From Candidatus Gastranaerophilales bacterium (lineage in GTDB: Bacteria > Cyanobacteriota > Vampirovibrionia > Gastranaerophilales > Gastranaerophilaceae): a stretch of 64,000 nucleotides of DNA. Below are positions 26,741 through 36,140 of the stretch, piece by piece; positions within the stretch are counted from its first letter, which is position 1; the number at the start of each line of letters is the position of its first letter. Under the pieces are notes generated by a model. The model saw only the letters and a program-made list of their open reading frames with translations, was not told where the DNA came from and made no database searches. The stretch spans positions 1-64,000 of the forward strand of contig CALVBN010000002.1 of the NCBI GenBank assembly GCA_944325785.1, given 5' to 3'. The position numbers were made by a program, and so were the translations under genes.

Positions 26741-27070
26741 TTATACTATGCTGAAACGGCGGTTTAAAATCCTTCTCTGCTTGGTTCTGAAATCAGATTC
26801 ATTAACAAATAAGTTTACGCATTTGTCTATGTTCATAATATTGATTAGCGCAAATATATCTGACGGGATATTATATAAACTGACTTTGTTATACTGTTTC
26901 AGCGTTTCAATAAACTCAATAGTGCAGTCTTTGACATAACTCAAATCAATCCCTATATCAAGTGTATAATTATCTTTAATTTCACCAAAAAGACGATTGC
27001 AGTAGGCTGCATCAATCTTTGGAGTCAGAGGGGTCAGTATAACGTATTTGTCAGAAATTCTAATTTCCAT
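26741..27070 (-). CDS. STAS-domain protein (anti-sigma-factor antagonist-like)
   Basis: 109 aa. The pattern, a beta-strand (YVILTPLTPKIDAAYCNRL), IDLSYVKDCTIEFIETL, then KVSLYNIPSDIFALINIMNID, matches the STAS fold of SpoIIAA-like proteins. The usual phosphorylated Ser in the DS-S turn is replaced by D-C-T, so a Thr would have to serve or regulation by phosphorylation is lost. No kinase or phosphatase partner is adjacent. Family assignment is by pattern. Confidence 0.65.
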   Translation of the reverse strand: MEIRISDKYVILTPLTPKIDAAYCNRLFGEIKDNYTLDIGIDLSYVKDCTIEFIETLKQYNKVSLYNIPSDIFALINIMNIDKCVNLFVNESDFRTKQRRILNRRFSIV

Positions 27071-27145
27071 ACTTTTATTTTAAGCTTTTTAAAGCAGGAT
27101 AAGAATTACCAAAAGTTATGAAAAATCTATAACTTTATGGTGATT

Positions 27146-28432
27146 TTATTTTACTTCCGGCAAAAATATCGTCTGTTCTCTATCCGGCCCGACGCTTATA
27201 ATGCCAATCGGCGCGCCAATTAAATCTTCAACTTTAGCAATGTATTTCTTTGCGTTTTCCGGCAGGTCTTCATAACGGCGTATACCGCTCAATGAGGTTT
27301 TCCAGCCCGGCATTGTTTCATAAATAGGCTCTAAATACTTATGTATAAATACATCCGTCGGGTATGTTGTGTAAACTTTATCGTTTCTGCAGTCTTTATA
27401 TGCTGTGCAGATTTTTATTTCATCAAAAGTATCAAACACATCAATTTTAGTCAGCGCAACTTTTGTAATTCCGCCGACAAGCACCGCGTATTTCATAATT
27501 ACTGAATCGAACCATCCGCATCTTCTCGGTCTTCCGGTCGTAACACCGAATTCCCTGCCAATTTCTTGGATTTTAGCGCCAGTTTCATCTTGAAGCTCCG
27601 TTACAAAAGGACCTTCGCCGACTCTTGTGGCATAAGCTTTTGAAACTCCGATTACTTCTTGTATCATTGCAGGACCGTATCCGCTTCCGACACATGCCCC
27701 GCCTCCTATTGGATTTGAGCTGGTAACAAACGGGTATGTTCCGTAATCAACATCAAGCATAACGCCCTGTGCGCCTTCAAACAGTATAGTCTTGTCTTTA
27801 TACCTGTTTAACATATCCTGCCAGTCAAAACATACATACGGCTTAAATAATTCAGCATATTTTTCGCAAAGTGAAATAATGCACTCTTTAGAATATCCTT
27901 CCAGTCCGTATGCGTGTTTAAGAATTTTATTTTTTAAAGGCAGTATCAAATCGAGTTTTTCATTCAGCGCCTCAAAAGAATATAAATCTTGAATTTTTAA
28001 TCCGCATCTTGCAATTTTGTCGGTGTAAGTAGGACCAATGCCGCGTTTTGTGGTGCCTATTTTGCCCTTGCCGGAGTGTGCCTCACTCCAGCCGTCAATT
28101 TCAATATGATAAGGCATTGTAATAGATGCCAGCGGAGAAATTTTTAAATTCTTAAAATTAACCCCTTCCGCTTTAAGTTCATTGAGTTCTCTTTCAAAGG
28201 AGTCCGGATGTATAACTGTACCGGCGCCGATAAAGCAGATTGTTTTGTCATACAAAATTCCGGACGGAATAAGGTGGAATTTGTATGTTTTACCGTCTGT
28301 ACAAACAGTGTGCCCCGCGTTGCACCCTCCTTGATATCTTATGATTAAATCAGCTTTTTCTGCCAGTAAATCGGTAATTTTTGCTTTGCCTTCATCGCCC
28401 CACTGAGCGCCGATAACAACTGTATTTTTCAT
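27146..28432 (-). CDS. purA: adenylosuccinate synthetase
   Basis: Joins IMP and aspartate using GTP, the first committed step to AMP. Motifs: GAQWGDEGKAK near residue 8-18 (the last Gly of the near-universal GDEGKGK is Ala), CNAGHTV (near 38-44), GTTKRGIGPTYTDK (about 126-139), EGAQGVMLDVDYGTYPFVTSSN (in part, about 220), TTGRPRRCGWFD (about 300), and the C-terminal guanine-binding KTD-like LTKIDVFD. 428 aa, normal. A hairpin lies between its start and the previous gene. Confidence 0.97.
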   Translation of the reverse strand: MKNTVVIGAQWGDEGKAKITDLLAEKADLIIRYQGGCNAGHTVCTDGKTYKFHLIPSGILYDKTICFIGAGTVIHPDSFERELNELKAEGVNFKNLKISPLASITMPYHIEIDGWSEAHSGKGKIGTTKRGIGPTYTDKIARCGLKIQDLYSFEALNEKLDLILPLKNKILKHAYGLEGYSKECIISLCEKYAELFKPYVCFDWQDMLNRYKDKTILFEGAQGVMLDVDYGTYPFVTSSNPIGGGACVGSGYGPAMIQEVIGVSKAYATRVGEGPFVTELQDETGAKIQEIGREFGVTTGRPRRCGWFDSVIMKYAVLVGGITKVALTKIDVFDTFDEIKICTAYKDCRNDKVYTTYPTDVFIHKYLEPIYETMPGWKTSLSGIRRYEDLPENAKKYIAKVEDLIGAPIGIISVGPDREQTIFLPEVK

Positions 28433-28452
28433 TCTGTACTCCAGCTAAAATT

Positions 28453-28474
28453 TAAAAAGCCGGTAAAAACCGGC
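28453..28474 (-). terminator. terminator between the 70-aa gene and purA
   Basis: AAGCCGGT-AAAA-ACCGGCTT; on the minus strand it is followed by a T-run. It sits between the stop at 28484 and the purA start. Confidence 0.6.
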
Positions 28475-28483
28475 TTAAACTTC

Positions 28484-28696
28484 TTATCCGTTTTTCTGCG
28501 CCTGCATCTTTGCCTTTGCGGCTTGTTTTGCCTGTACATCAAGCATAGAATTATGTGCCATCATATACACAGAGCAAATCTTGTAATTTTTCAAGTACCA
28601 AGCACAATTTTCCTGCATGCATACAATTTCCACCTGTGAGCCTACACTCATCAGAGGGCATAAAGGTATTGATTTTTCTTGATCGCGAGGTCCCAT
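28484..28696 (-). CDS. small Cys-containing protein
   Basis: 70 aa with four Cys (CPLM near 13, C-x4-C in CMQENCAW near 26-31, and C near 41), which could bind a metal, and a Lys/Gln/Ala-rich tail. AGGAGAAATATA precedes the ATG. It follows the flavoprotein gene by 10 bp, so the two are probably one transcript. No known family; perhaps an iron-sulfur or zinc accessory to the flavoprotein. Confidence 0.65.
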   Translation of the reverse strand: MGPRDQEKSIPLCPLMSVGSQVEIVCMQENCAWYLKNYKICSVYMMAHNSMLDVQAKQAAKAKMQAQKNG

Positions 28697-28706
28697 TATA
28701 TTTCTC

Positions 28707-29546
28707 CTATTTATTTGTCATTTTCAATAAATTACAGTTTTCACTGCGTTTTCTTTCCTGGTCTTTGTATATTTTAGTGCGGTTTATAACCTCATCAAAA
28801 TCTACTTCGTGAGCGTTAAAATCCGGACCGTCTACACAAGCAAATTTTGTCACTCCTCCGACCGTTACACGACAGGCGCCGCACATACCGGTGCCGTCCA
28901 CCATAATCGGATTCATGCTTGCTTCGGTATAGATACCTTTATCTCTTGTCATATCTGCAACTGCTCTCATCATAGGCATTGGACCTACTGCAATTGCATA
29001 ATCAACCTTTTCACGGTTTATAATTTTTTCTAATACTTGAGTTACAAAACCTTTTTCGCCTAATGAACCGTCGTCTGTAGTAATAAACAGTTCATCACAG
29101 GCATCTTTCATTTTATCCTGCCAGAAGATTAAATCTTTATTTCTGGCGCCCATTACGATATATACTTTGTTTCCTGCTTCTTTAAAAGCTTTTGCGATTA
29201 AATAGCAGGGAGCAGCGCCGTATCCTCCTGCAAGGCAGACAACTGTGCCGTATTGTTTTATATGAGTAGGCTGTCCCAGAGGTCCTACAATGTCAACTAA
29301 TTTATCGCCGACATTAAGTTCTGCAAGTTTTTTTGTTGTATAGCCGGCTGCCATAAATACAAGTGTTAAAGCTCCGGTTTCTTTGTCTACATCTGCGATG
29401 GTAAGCGGAACACGTTCGCCGTTCTCTTCAACTCTAAATATTATGAACTGACCTGCTTTTGCATTTCTTACAATATATGGAGCCTCTACAGTTATTTCGT
29501 ACTGATTTGGACAAAGCTCTTTTTTAGATAATATTTTATAGCTCAT
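28707..29546 (-). CDS. FAD/NAD(P)-binding iron-sulfur flavoprotein (NfnA / SudB / PyrK-like)
   Basis: 279 aa from the ATG at 29546 (MSYKILSK); GAGGAG eight bases upstream decides this over an earlier ATG. Features: the FAD-binding beta barrel with RVPLTIAD and GYTTKKL, NAD(P) domain with VCLAGGYGAAPCYLIAKA, and a C-terminal Cys-rich [2Fe-2S] segment with MCGACRVTV and KFACVDGPDFNAHEVDF. This ending is that of the small subunit of NADH-dependent ferredoxin:NADP+ oxidoreductase. The large subunit (NfnB/GltA-like) usually follows it but is absent here. Confidence 0.85.
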   Translation of the reverse strand: MSYKILSKKELCPNQYEITVEAPYIVRNAKAGQFIIFRVEENGERVPLTIADVDKETGALTLVFMAAGYTTKKLAELNVGDKLVDIVGPLGQPTHIKQYGTVVCLAGGYGAAPCYLIAKAFKEAGNKVYIVMGARNKDLIFWQDKMKDACDELFITTDDGSLGEKGFVTQVLEKIINREKVDYAIAVGPMPMMRAVADMTRDKGIYTEASMNPIMVDGTGMCGACRVTVGGVTKFACVDGPDFNAHEVDFDEVINRTKIYKDQERKRSENCNLLKMTNK

Positions 29547-29630
29547 AAAATAAAGCTCCTCATACATAAATATATTATCACAAAGATATTATATGCTCAA
29601 TATCTAAATTTTGTAAGAGGCGCAAAAAAA

Positions 29631-29652
29631 AACCTTTCTTTGAAGAAAGGTT
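29631..29652 (-). terminator. terminator-like hairpin
   Basis: AACCTTTCTT-TG-AAGAAAGGTT with a run of nine T on the minus strand after it. Confidence 0.55.
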
Positions 29653-30010
29653 CGGAATCTTTTTAATAATTCCTCATGTGTAGAAGGTTAGTGTGTAGGT
29701 TGTATGAAAGGTTGTGTTATGTGTTTCGTGTTATTTAATGTTTGTCATTTGACTTACATATATATAAAGTATATTTTTATTCAAGAATTGCGCAATACTG
29801 TGTATATTGTTACAAAACTTTACATTTGGAGTATGAGAAAAATTATTTTTTCTTTTCTGGATAAGGCCCCCCTCCCCCTACCCCCCTCCCTCAACCTCAA
29901 GGGGGCGGAGGAATTTTGTGCGCTTTGATATTTGGAAGAGGATTTATATACTTTTCTTTTTGAGAAATAAAAGGTGTTTTGGGTGTGTTTTTTTTAGGTT
30001 TGATTAAGTT

Positions 30011-30233
30011 TTTAACATTTCTTTCTCTTTTTTGCGATAAAAAGAGAAAGAAACGTTAGCAAAGAAAGAGAAATACGCATTGTTTTCTACACCCTGGCGG
30101 GTGTGGACTGAATGGATGTTGCAGGCAAGCCTGCACTTTTGCTCGAGCTAAGGGACGCTTGAGGGAATTGCGTTCGAGAGGAGAGCCGGCTTAGGCTAAC
30201 GCATAACACACTCGCGGTGCGCTGGATGCGCTA
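30011..30233 (-). repeat. dispersed three-hairpin repeat, copy B
   Basis: Inverted relative to copy A (7004-7189). The conserved 30011-30136 part has the same three hairpins; the middle one reads ACACCC-GCCA-GGGTGT, a compensatory change. An extra 60 or so bases lie between the two conserved blocks (30136 and 30196), absent from copy A. Confidence 0.75.
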
Positions 30234-30242
30234 GGGGCTGGG

Positions 30243-31475
30243 CTATAAATTGATAAGAATATCAAAAATACCCTCGCTGTAAGTGGGGTGCGCAAAACAA
30301 AGTTTTTTCATATCATTTATGCTGATATTATTCTGCATTGCAGTCAGCAGCATATGTATAAGAGAAGATGCTTCTTTTGAAACAATATGTGCGCCTATGA
30401 TTTTATCTTCTTTTGTTATAAGCTTAATAAACCCTTCTGTAGCATCGTCACACCATGCCTTGCCAAGGGCTGTAATCGGAAGCAGTAGCTTTTTGCAGTC
30501 ATCACCGCAGTCCTGCTCTCTTTTGCCAACCCAGGCTATTTCCGGATTGCCGTATATTATTGAGGGTATCAAATCTTTGTTATACGGAATTCCAAGCGCC
30601 AGCTCTTTTGCTTGATGGATTGCATAATGGGCAAGCTGTATTTCTCCGCAGGAATCTCCGATGATAGTGCTGTCACAGCAGTAATTAGGTAAAACGGGGC
30701 TGCGCCCTACTGCAACGAGTATGAAATCCGGACTTAACTCCGCTCCGCTCTTCAGAAAAACCTGCTTATCATTAATTTTTTCAATAGAATCTTTTGTATA
30801 GAATTTAACTTTTTTCTGTTTAAATATGCGTTCAATTCGTTTTGAAACATCAATATCTGCAGTCGGAATAAGGTGTTCTGCTATTTCAACTACAGTAACT
30901 TCTGTTCCGAAATTGGAGAAAATTCTTGCCCATTCAATACCTATGGCGCCTGAGCCGATAATTAAAACTGATTTAGGCAAAGTCTTTAAGTTTAGTACAT
31001 CGTCTGAAGATAGAATAAATTTGCCGTCAAACTCCAGTCCTTTCAGTTCTCGCGGTTTTGAGCCTGTGGCTGTAATTATATTACCGATTTTATATTCGTT
31101 ATTTTCTGCGGTAATTGTGTTTTTGTCTTTTATGCAGGCTTCTGCATAAACTGTTTTAACCCCTGAGTTTTTAACAGCCAGTTCCAGTGATTTTCTTATT
31201 TTTTCTACTGTCTTGTCTTTTTTTTCTACGACTTTAGAAAAATCAAACTCAAGGTTTTCAAAGCCGACTCCGATACTATTTGAAGAAAGTATTTCCGCAT
31301 ACAATTCAGATGAGTGCAGAAGGGATTTTGTCGGAATACACCCCTTATTTAAACAGGTTCCTCCGAGCTTGTCTTTTTCAAAAAGAATAACACTGTGTCC
31401 TTGTTTTGCAAGAAACATGCCTGCTGTATACCCTGCAGGTCCGCCCCCTATTATCCCGTAATCATAATATTCCAT
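30243..31475 (-). CDS. lpd: dihydrolipoyl dehydrogenase-like protein, internally shortened
   Basis: Family FAD disulfide reductase. It has GGGPAGYTAG (about 10-19), the redox pair in GGTCLNKGCIPTK (C41, C46), the NAD motif IIGSGAIGIEWA (about 172-183) and the C-terminal FAHPTYSE with the active-site His (about 397). At 410 aa it is some 50 shorter than the usual 460. About 35 residues are missing between VGRSP (256-260) and the second FAD motif IIGD (271-274), a stretch that normally ends TNxPGIYAIGD. It may be a diverged reductase. No dehydrogenase complex genes are adjacent. Confidence 0.8.
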   Translation of the reverse strand: MEYYDYGIIGGGPAGYTAGMFLAKQGHSVILFEKDKLGGTCLNKGCIPTKSLLHSSELYAEILSSNSIGVGFENLEFDFSKVVEKKDKTVEKIRKSLELAVKNSGVKTVYAEACIKDKNTITAENNEYKIGNIITATGSKPRELKGLEFDGKFILSSDDVLNLKTLPKSVLIIGSGAIGIEWARIFSNFGTEVTVVEIAEHLIPTADIDVSKRIERIFKQKKVKFYTKDSIEKINDKQVFLKSGAELSPDFILVAVGRSPVLPNYCCDSTIIGDSCGEIQLAHYAIHQAKELALGIPYNKDLIPSIIYGNPEIAWVGKREQDCGDDCKKLLLPITALGKAWCDDATEGFIKLITKEDKIIGAHIVSKEASSLIHMLLTAMQNNISINDMKKLCFAHPTYSEGIFDILINL

Positions 31476-31497
31476 AAACTTATTTTACCACAAATTT

Positions 31498-32058
31498 TTA
31501 TACTTTCATGCTTGCGGAAGGCTGAGGTCTGTTATTTAAGTACTTTTTCTGAACATCAGAAGCTATAGTGTTTCTTATTATTGGAGTAACAATATTTGAA
31601 GACAAAACGCTTGCTCCTACCGTTCCAACTGTTGTTGCAATATTTTTGAACGTATAATAAGACTCTGTTGGGAATTTGGGTTCATTTTTAAGAACTTTAT
31701 CTAAATCCAGCGAGAGTTTTCCCGTTTGCTCACCGTAGACTTTATTTTTGTTTAAGAAATCACGAACTTTTTGAGGGGCAATTTTTCCTGTTGAAGCCAT
31801 TTTGGAAATAATTTTCTTTGCAGACTGGGTTATCAGGAAAAATGAACCTATATTTACAACCGCGTCTAAGAATTCTTGAGGTACAAGGAAACTTTTTTGT
31901 TCTTTGGAAATTTTGGGATTAACAGCGAGTGCAAATATTTGTGCAAGAGATGATAATGCCCAGCCGACAGTACCTGTTACGACAAGCATTGTAGCAGTAT
32001 TCTTTTTAAAATTTTGATATACCCATTCAAGACCTTTTTGCAATGGAGAACTAACCAC
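31498..32058 (-). CDS. hypothetical membrane protein
   Basis: 186 aa with hydrophobic segments at about 19-42 (ATMLVVTGTVGWALSSLAQIF, in part), 66-80 and 140-160. It overlaps the preceding gene by 8 bp and is surely co-expressed. Similar in style to the protein at 20836. Function unknown. Confidence 0.65.
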   Translation of the reverse strand: MVSSPLQKGLEWVYQNFKKNTATMLVVTGTVGWALSSLAQIFALAVNPKISKEQKSFLVPQEFLDAVVNIGSFFLITQSAKKIISKMASTGKIAPQKVRDFLNKNKVYGEQTGKLSLDLDKVLKNEPKFPTESYYTFKNIATTVGTVGASVLSSNIVTPIIRNTIASDVQKKYLNNRPQPSASMKV

Positions 32059-32629
32059 GTTTAGCCTCCTTTTCTTTTTCCTGTTTATTTAACTTGTTTG
32101 TCAAATATATTGTCAGTGGAGCATCAAGTACAAAATTTGTTACACAATTGGCAATAAGTACAAGCGCCATAGACAATGCACTTCTATAATTCTTAAGAAA
32201 TTTTTCATTATTACAAATCTCGCTTAAATATCTTTTGGGAAGCAATGCCTTGCTGTATTTAGATTTGCCTGTTATATTCGTCATATTAACTATCAATTTG
32301 TATAAAGGTCCGCGGACAACAAACATGCCGACCCCTGCGCCTGCTATAATTTTTGCAATTGTTCTGTTTCTTGAAACAGTACGTGTTTCTTTATCAACTT
32401 TCGGGTTGTAGCTGTCTATAAGAGGCTGGGTTACAAGGGCTGTTACGCCTAAAACACCTCTGTTTTGAGCCGGTCTGGAAATCAAATCATCCATTTTATT
32501 CCATTTATCAAGTTTTCTTGCAGACTCTTTGACTGTTTTGTTCGGCAAAGCATCCAGTACCTTCTGTAATATGCGGTCGCTGAATTTACCTTGCATTGAA
32601 ATATTATTTGAATTCGGCTGTATATTCAT
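32051..32629 (-). CDS. hypothetical membrane protein with N-terminal MQGKF motif
   Basis: 192 aa from the ATG at 32629, chosen by GGGAAGAAG just upstream; a longer frame reaches 32659. It begins MNIQPNSNNISMQGKFSDR, with the short F-x-G/K style motif common here, and has membrane segments near 85-105 and 150-172. A Lys/Glu tail overlaps the next gene by 8 bp. Function unknown. Confidence 0.65.
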   Translation of the reverse strand: MNIQPNSNNISMQGKFSDRILQKVLDALPNKTVKESARKLDKWNKMDDLISRPAQNRGVLGVTALVTQPLIDSYNPKVDKETRTVSRNRTIAKIIAGAGVGMFVVRGPLYKLIVNMTNITGKSKYSKALLPKRYLSEICNNEKFLKNYRSALSMALVLIANCVTNFVLDAPLTIYLTNKLNKQEKEKEAKRG

Positions 32630-32749
32630 AACACTTCTTCCCAAAAGTATAAAACACATGAAGATACAAAATTGACTTTTATATACTAATTGTTACAAAA
32701 AATTTACATAGAAGTCTTTTTGCCGGATTAAATAGTTTATTCTTCAGGG

Positions 32750-34498
32750 TTATTTAACCCATACAAGTTTTCTTTTGGTTTTGAAATTAGCTTTATCATC
32801 CAGCAGTAATTTTTGGAAGCGTTCATAATTTCTATTTTCTTCCGCGCTGGAATTAAATCTTGCGAAAACATCATAACGCATTTTCATATCCGGAATATCC
32901 TGCGGTTTTATCAGCTTATAATTAATATCGATTAAGTCATTTTCTTTTGCAAAAGCTTTGAAATCCTTAATATTCTTTGTAAAATCATCCTCTACAACAC
33001 CTAATGTATTGTTATCAAGCCAGTAAAGCGATACTTTATGATAGCCGGCATCAATATAGATTTTGTTAAACATGCCGATGTACTGCTGAATTTTTTTTCT
33101 GTCTGTTACAGAAGCTAGAACTGCCTGTCCTGCCGTCTTTGCAATATCGCCGTATTCATTTTCCATGACGCGTTCTTTGTATGCTTTTAATTCATTCTCA
33201 TTTTTTAAATTAAACATACCGTTTAATTCTTTTTCTTGATAATTCTTTAAAGTAAGTACTGTTTGTTTATCAATATCAGACTTTTCCATTGCTTTGACCG
33301 TATATTCAAGTGTTTTATACATATCTTCAAGCTTTCCGTTTTTCTGCAGACGGAAAAACAGCTTCGGGGTTTCCATTATGGCATATAAATTACCGCAGAT
33401 ATTGGTATATTCATTCAAAAGCTGAATATTTTTACTGCTCAGATTTTCGTACACAAAATCCGAAATTTCTTGATAAGTTTTTGGCTCCAGTACGGGATAA
33501 ACCATGTCAGCAGTCTGTATTAGTCTTTTAAACAGCTTAACAGGACGATCTTCCATTACAAGAATATTGTTGATATCCTGCAGATGCCTTTTAAAAGACA
33601 GCATTCTGTAGAAAAGGTAATCTTCTTCCTTGTTGAAAAAGGGTGCATTTTCCAAGAATTTTGCAGAAGAATTATGTACAAAAACGGTTGATGCGAAAAT
33701 TCTTCTTGAAAGCTGAAGTCTGTTTCCTAAGAATGACTCGGGTACAATTTCTACAAGATAGTTTTTTCCTTTATAATTAATGGTTGCATAATATTCCGGA
33801 ATAATAGAAATTTCTCTCATATAATGAGGCATGAATGGATTGTAATTTACTAAATCGCTGTACAAAATCATTGGTTTTCTGTTTTCCATTAAAATTTCGT
33901 TGGATTTCATTATGTACGGAACATCAACAAGCATGCTGTCCGAACTGTCTTCCAGATGTTTTTGTGTATATTTTACGTAATTATTCCCTAAAAGAGCTGT
34001 ATCCAGAGAGTCTGCAATATTTTCTACGCTTGTTTTATACTGTTTTGAAAAAATATCCATCTGTCCAAGCGGGGTTGTTGTGGTAAAGGTATGATTATTA
34101 CCGTTCATATTAATATAGAAGTTAAAAGATGTTTCAAAAGAGTTCATCTTATCAACAATTGAATGTGCTATTTCGTTTCCGTTTTTGCCGTCATAATTGT
34201 ATTCTCCCAAATGCACTCCGACTGCAAAATCCAAGTCATTCGGGATTGGATTTCTTTTTATAAAACCGGATCCGTATGCATTGTAATAAAGGTATTTAAA
34301 ATCGTTTCCGCCCTTATGAGAAGAGAATTTTGCATATTCAAAAGCGTTATTCAGCATTTTTATAGTAGAAGAAATATAAGGAAGCGTTTTTGTATTTGTA
34401 TACGGATTCATATAAACATACAGCATGGCATGTTTATTAATTATATAAATGCTGAATATTATTATCAGCGATAAAATCACTAAAAAAAACTTCTTCAT
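32750..34498 (-). CDS. large membrane-anchored hypothetical protein
   Basis: 582 aa with an N-terminal membrane anchor (about 4-20) and a large periplasmic body. Segments IPNDLDFAVGVHLGEYNYDG and NYLVEIVPESFLGNR show beta structure; the second half is helical (about 310-430). No known motif or Cys pair. Monocistronic and divergent from the acyltransferase. Confidence 0.65.
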   Translation of the reverse strand: MKKFFLVILSLIIIFSIYIINKHAMLYVYMNPYTNTKTLPYISSTIKMLNNAFEYAKFSSHKGGNDFKYLYYNAYGSGFIKRNPIPNDLDFAVGVHLGEYNYDGKNGNEIAHSIVDKMNSFETSFNFYINMNGNNHTFTTTTPLGQMDIFSKQYKTSVENIADSLDTALLGNNYVKYTQKHLEDSSDSMLVDVPYIMKSNEILMENRKPMILYSDLVNYNPFMPHYMREISIIPEYYATINYKGKNYLVEIVPESFLGNRLQLSRRIFASTVFVHNSSAKFLENAPFFNKEEDYLFYRMLSFKRHLQDINNILVMEDRPVKLFKRLIQTADMVYPVLEPKTYQEISDFVYENLSSKNIQLLNEYTNICGNLYAIMETPKLFFRLQKNGKLEDMYKTLEYTVKAMEKSDIDKQTVLTLKNYQEKELNGMFNLKNENELKAYKERVMENEYGDIAKTAGQAVLASVTDRKKIQQYIGMFNKIYIDAGYHKVSLYWLDNNTLGVVEDDFTKNIKDFKAFAKENDLIDINYKLIKPQDIPDMKMRYDVFARFNSSAEENRNYERFQKLLLDDKANFKTKRKLVWVK

Positions 34499-34593
34499 TG
34501 CCTTCTCCCCTATTATTAACTATTGTAAACTTTAATTAATTTTAGTCAATTAGGTGTTCACAAACCGGATTTAAATGTGTATTATATAAGTAT

Positions 34594-35412
34594 ATGATAA
34601 ATTTAGAGGATTTATATTCGGAAGTACCGCCGACAAAACTCCGTAATATTGATGAAAAGTTCCGTCCGGCGCAAACTTCACCGTTTTGGTTGTGGGTAGC
34701 AGATAGATTTTTTTATGGAATGTTGGAAAACAGATTTTATGCTTTCCGCTATAAAGGTGCTGAAAATTTTTATACCAAAGATCCTCAAACGCCTATAATT
34801 TTATTTGCACCACACAGCAACTGGTGGGACGGTATTGTCGGATATAATATCTGTAACAGAATATTTAAAAAAGAAATCCGTCTTATGGTAGAAGAGCTTA
34901 ACCGTTTTCCTCTGCTTAGAAGAGGCGGTGCTTTTAATGTTAATAAAAAATCTGCACAGGCTTCTATGGAAGCTTTAAAATATTCTGTTGAAATCTTAGG
35001 AGATACAAATAATATTCTCTACCTTTTCCCGCAGGGAATAATAAAACCGCCGAATCATAGACCTATTGAATTCCAAACAGGACTGACCTATGTTGCGGAA
35101 AAAGCTGCAAAAAAATACGGAAAAGTTGCTCTTATGCCTGTTGCTGTAAACTATATGTTTTTGCGTGACAACAGACCGGAAGTTCTGGTTGAAATGGGCA
35201 AACTTATTGAACTTGACAGTGACAAACCTAACAGGAAAGAATATACGGAATTTCTTGCAAGAACCCTGCAGGATTTATGCGATAAGCAATTTTATGATAT
35301 AAGTCAGGGACATTTTAAAGGGTATGAAACATTGTTCCAGAGAAAACTTAAATGGTACAGAAGAATTGAACAAAGGTTAAAGAAAATTGAAGTCAAAGGT
35401 TCCGGAGTTTAG
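34594..35412 (+). CDS. plsC: 1-acyl-sn-glycerol-3-phosphate acyltransferase (PlsC-type)
   Basis: Phospholipid acyltransferase fold. The catalytic HX4D motif is PHSNWWD (H74, D79), followed by NVNKKSA and the motif III FPQGI (about 148), then LMPVAVNY. It lacks a clear N-terminal membrane segment. 272 aa. It could acylate lysophosphatidate or another lysolipid or glycolipid; the family alone cannot separate these. Confidence 0.85.
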   Translation: MINLEDLYSEVPPTKLRNIDEKFRPAQTSPFWLWVADRFFYGMLENRFYAFRYKGAENFYTKDPQTPIILFAPHSNWWDGIVGYNICNRIFKKEIRLMVEELNRFPLLRRGGAFNVNKKSAQASMEALKYSVEILGDTNNILYLFPQGIIKPPNHRPIEFQTGLTYVAEKAAKKYGKVALMPVAVNYMFLRDNRPEVLVEMGKLIELDSDKPNRKEYTEFLARTLQDLCDKQFYDISQGHFKGYETLFQRKLKWYRRIEQRLKKIEVKGSGV

Positions 35413-36107
35413 ATTTTATAATCTATTCCGTGGCGCTTGAATAATTCGTTAAATTTTTCTCTTTGGGATAAGACAGTTTCTCTGTGAAGTATCATGTCAA
35501 AACCTTGATTAAATTTTGGGTTTTCTTTTGCAGAAACTGACTTGACTCTGTTTATATATTCATCTGCTAATTTAGATGTTAGTCTGCAAAGCTCTCTGTT
35601 TTCGGCGCCGGTAAGACATTCCTGCAACTGTTTTACCAGCAATTTGGCTTTTTGCGCAAGGTCTTTAAATCTGGTATCTTTGGAAATCGCATTAAGAGTA
35701 TTATCCCTATGTGAAAACTGTCTTATATCTGATTGAAAGCCATATTTTGCATGAAACAGAACTGCAGATTCTCTGGAATATAACTGCATCGTTTTGATTT
35801 TGTTTTCAATCATCTCCATGATGCTTATAAGCCTCATAAGTTCGCCAATGCGGAATTTCCCCCTGTAATTCTTTGATGTTTCAATATTAAAATCAAACAT
35901 CCGCTTTTCTTCCGGATATATCGCAAAATAATCTTTGCCCAGCCTTGCACCATTTTGGGCAAATATATTTGTAGCGTAGTTATAATCCCTAATATGCCGA
36001 ATCTCCGCTTGAATTTCTCCAAGCTCTTTTTTATGCAGGGACAAGGAACAGAGTTTTACTCCTAAGCAGTTGTTCCATATAGGTTTTCCCAAAGATTTAA
36101 TATCCAT
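35409..36107 (-). CDS. hypothetical helical protein
   Basis: 232 aa from the ATG at 36107 (an earlier GTG at 36116 is less likely). No signal peptide; a helical body with LVKQLQECLTGAENRELC near 165-185 and a basic C-terminus. Stops overlap plsC by 4 bp. No recognised domain. Upstream is the TPR gene, on the same strand with a 25-bp gap. Confidence 0.6.
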   Translation of the reverse strand: MDIKSLGKPIWNNCLGVKLCSLSLHKKELGEIQAEIRHIRDYNYATNIFAQNGARLGKDYFAIYPEEKRMFDFNIETSKNYRGKFRIGELMRLISIMEMIENKIKTMQLYSRESAVLFHAKYGFQSDIRQFSHRDNTLNAISKDTRFKDLAQKAKLLVKQLQECLTGAENRELCRLTSKLADEYINRVKSVSAKENPKFNQGFDMILHRETVLSQREKFNELFKRHGIDYKI

Positions 36108-36140
36108 ATTAAACACTAAACCCTGTAAATATAAATTTTG

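Larger units (their letters stand above)
29547..30242. other. 700-bp intergenic region with repeat copy B and a terminator
   Basis: Holds a hairpin AACCTTTCTT/AAGAAAGGTT (29631-29652; terminator for leftward transcripts), a G/C-rich REP-like palindrome (about 29869-29912), and dispersed-repeat copy B (30011-30233). No credible gene. Confidence 0.6.

Noticed and set aside
29704..29928. A 74-residue plus-strand frame with a membrane-like stretch
   Set aside because: No binding site, low-complexity end (PLPLPPSLNLKG) in a REP-like palindrome; more likely chance in a repeat-rich gap.
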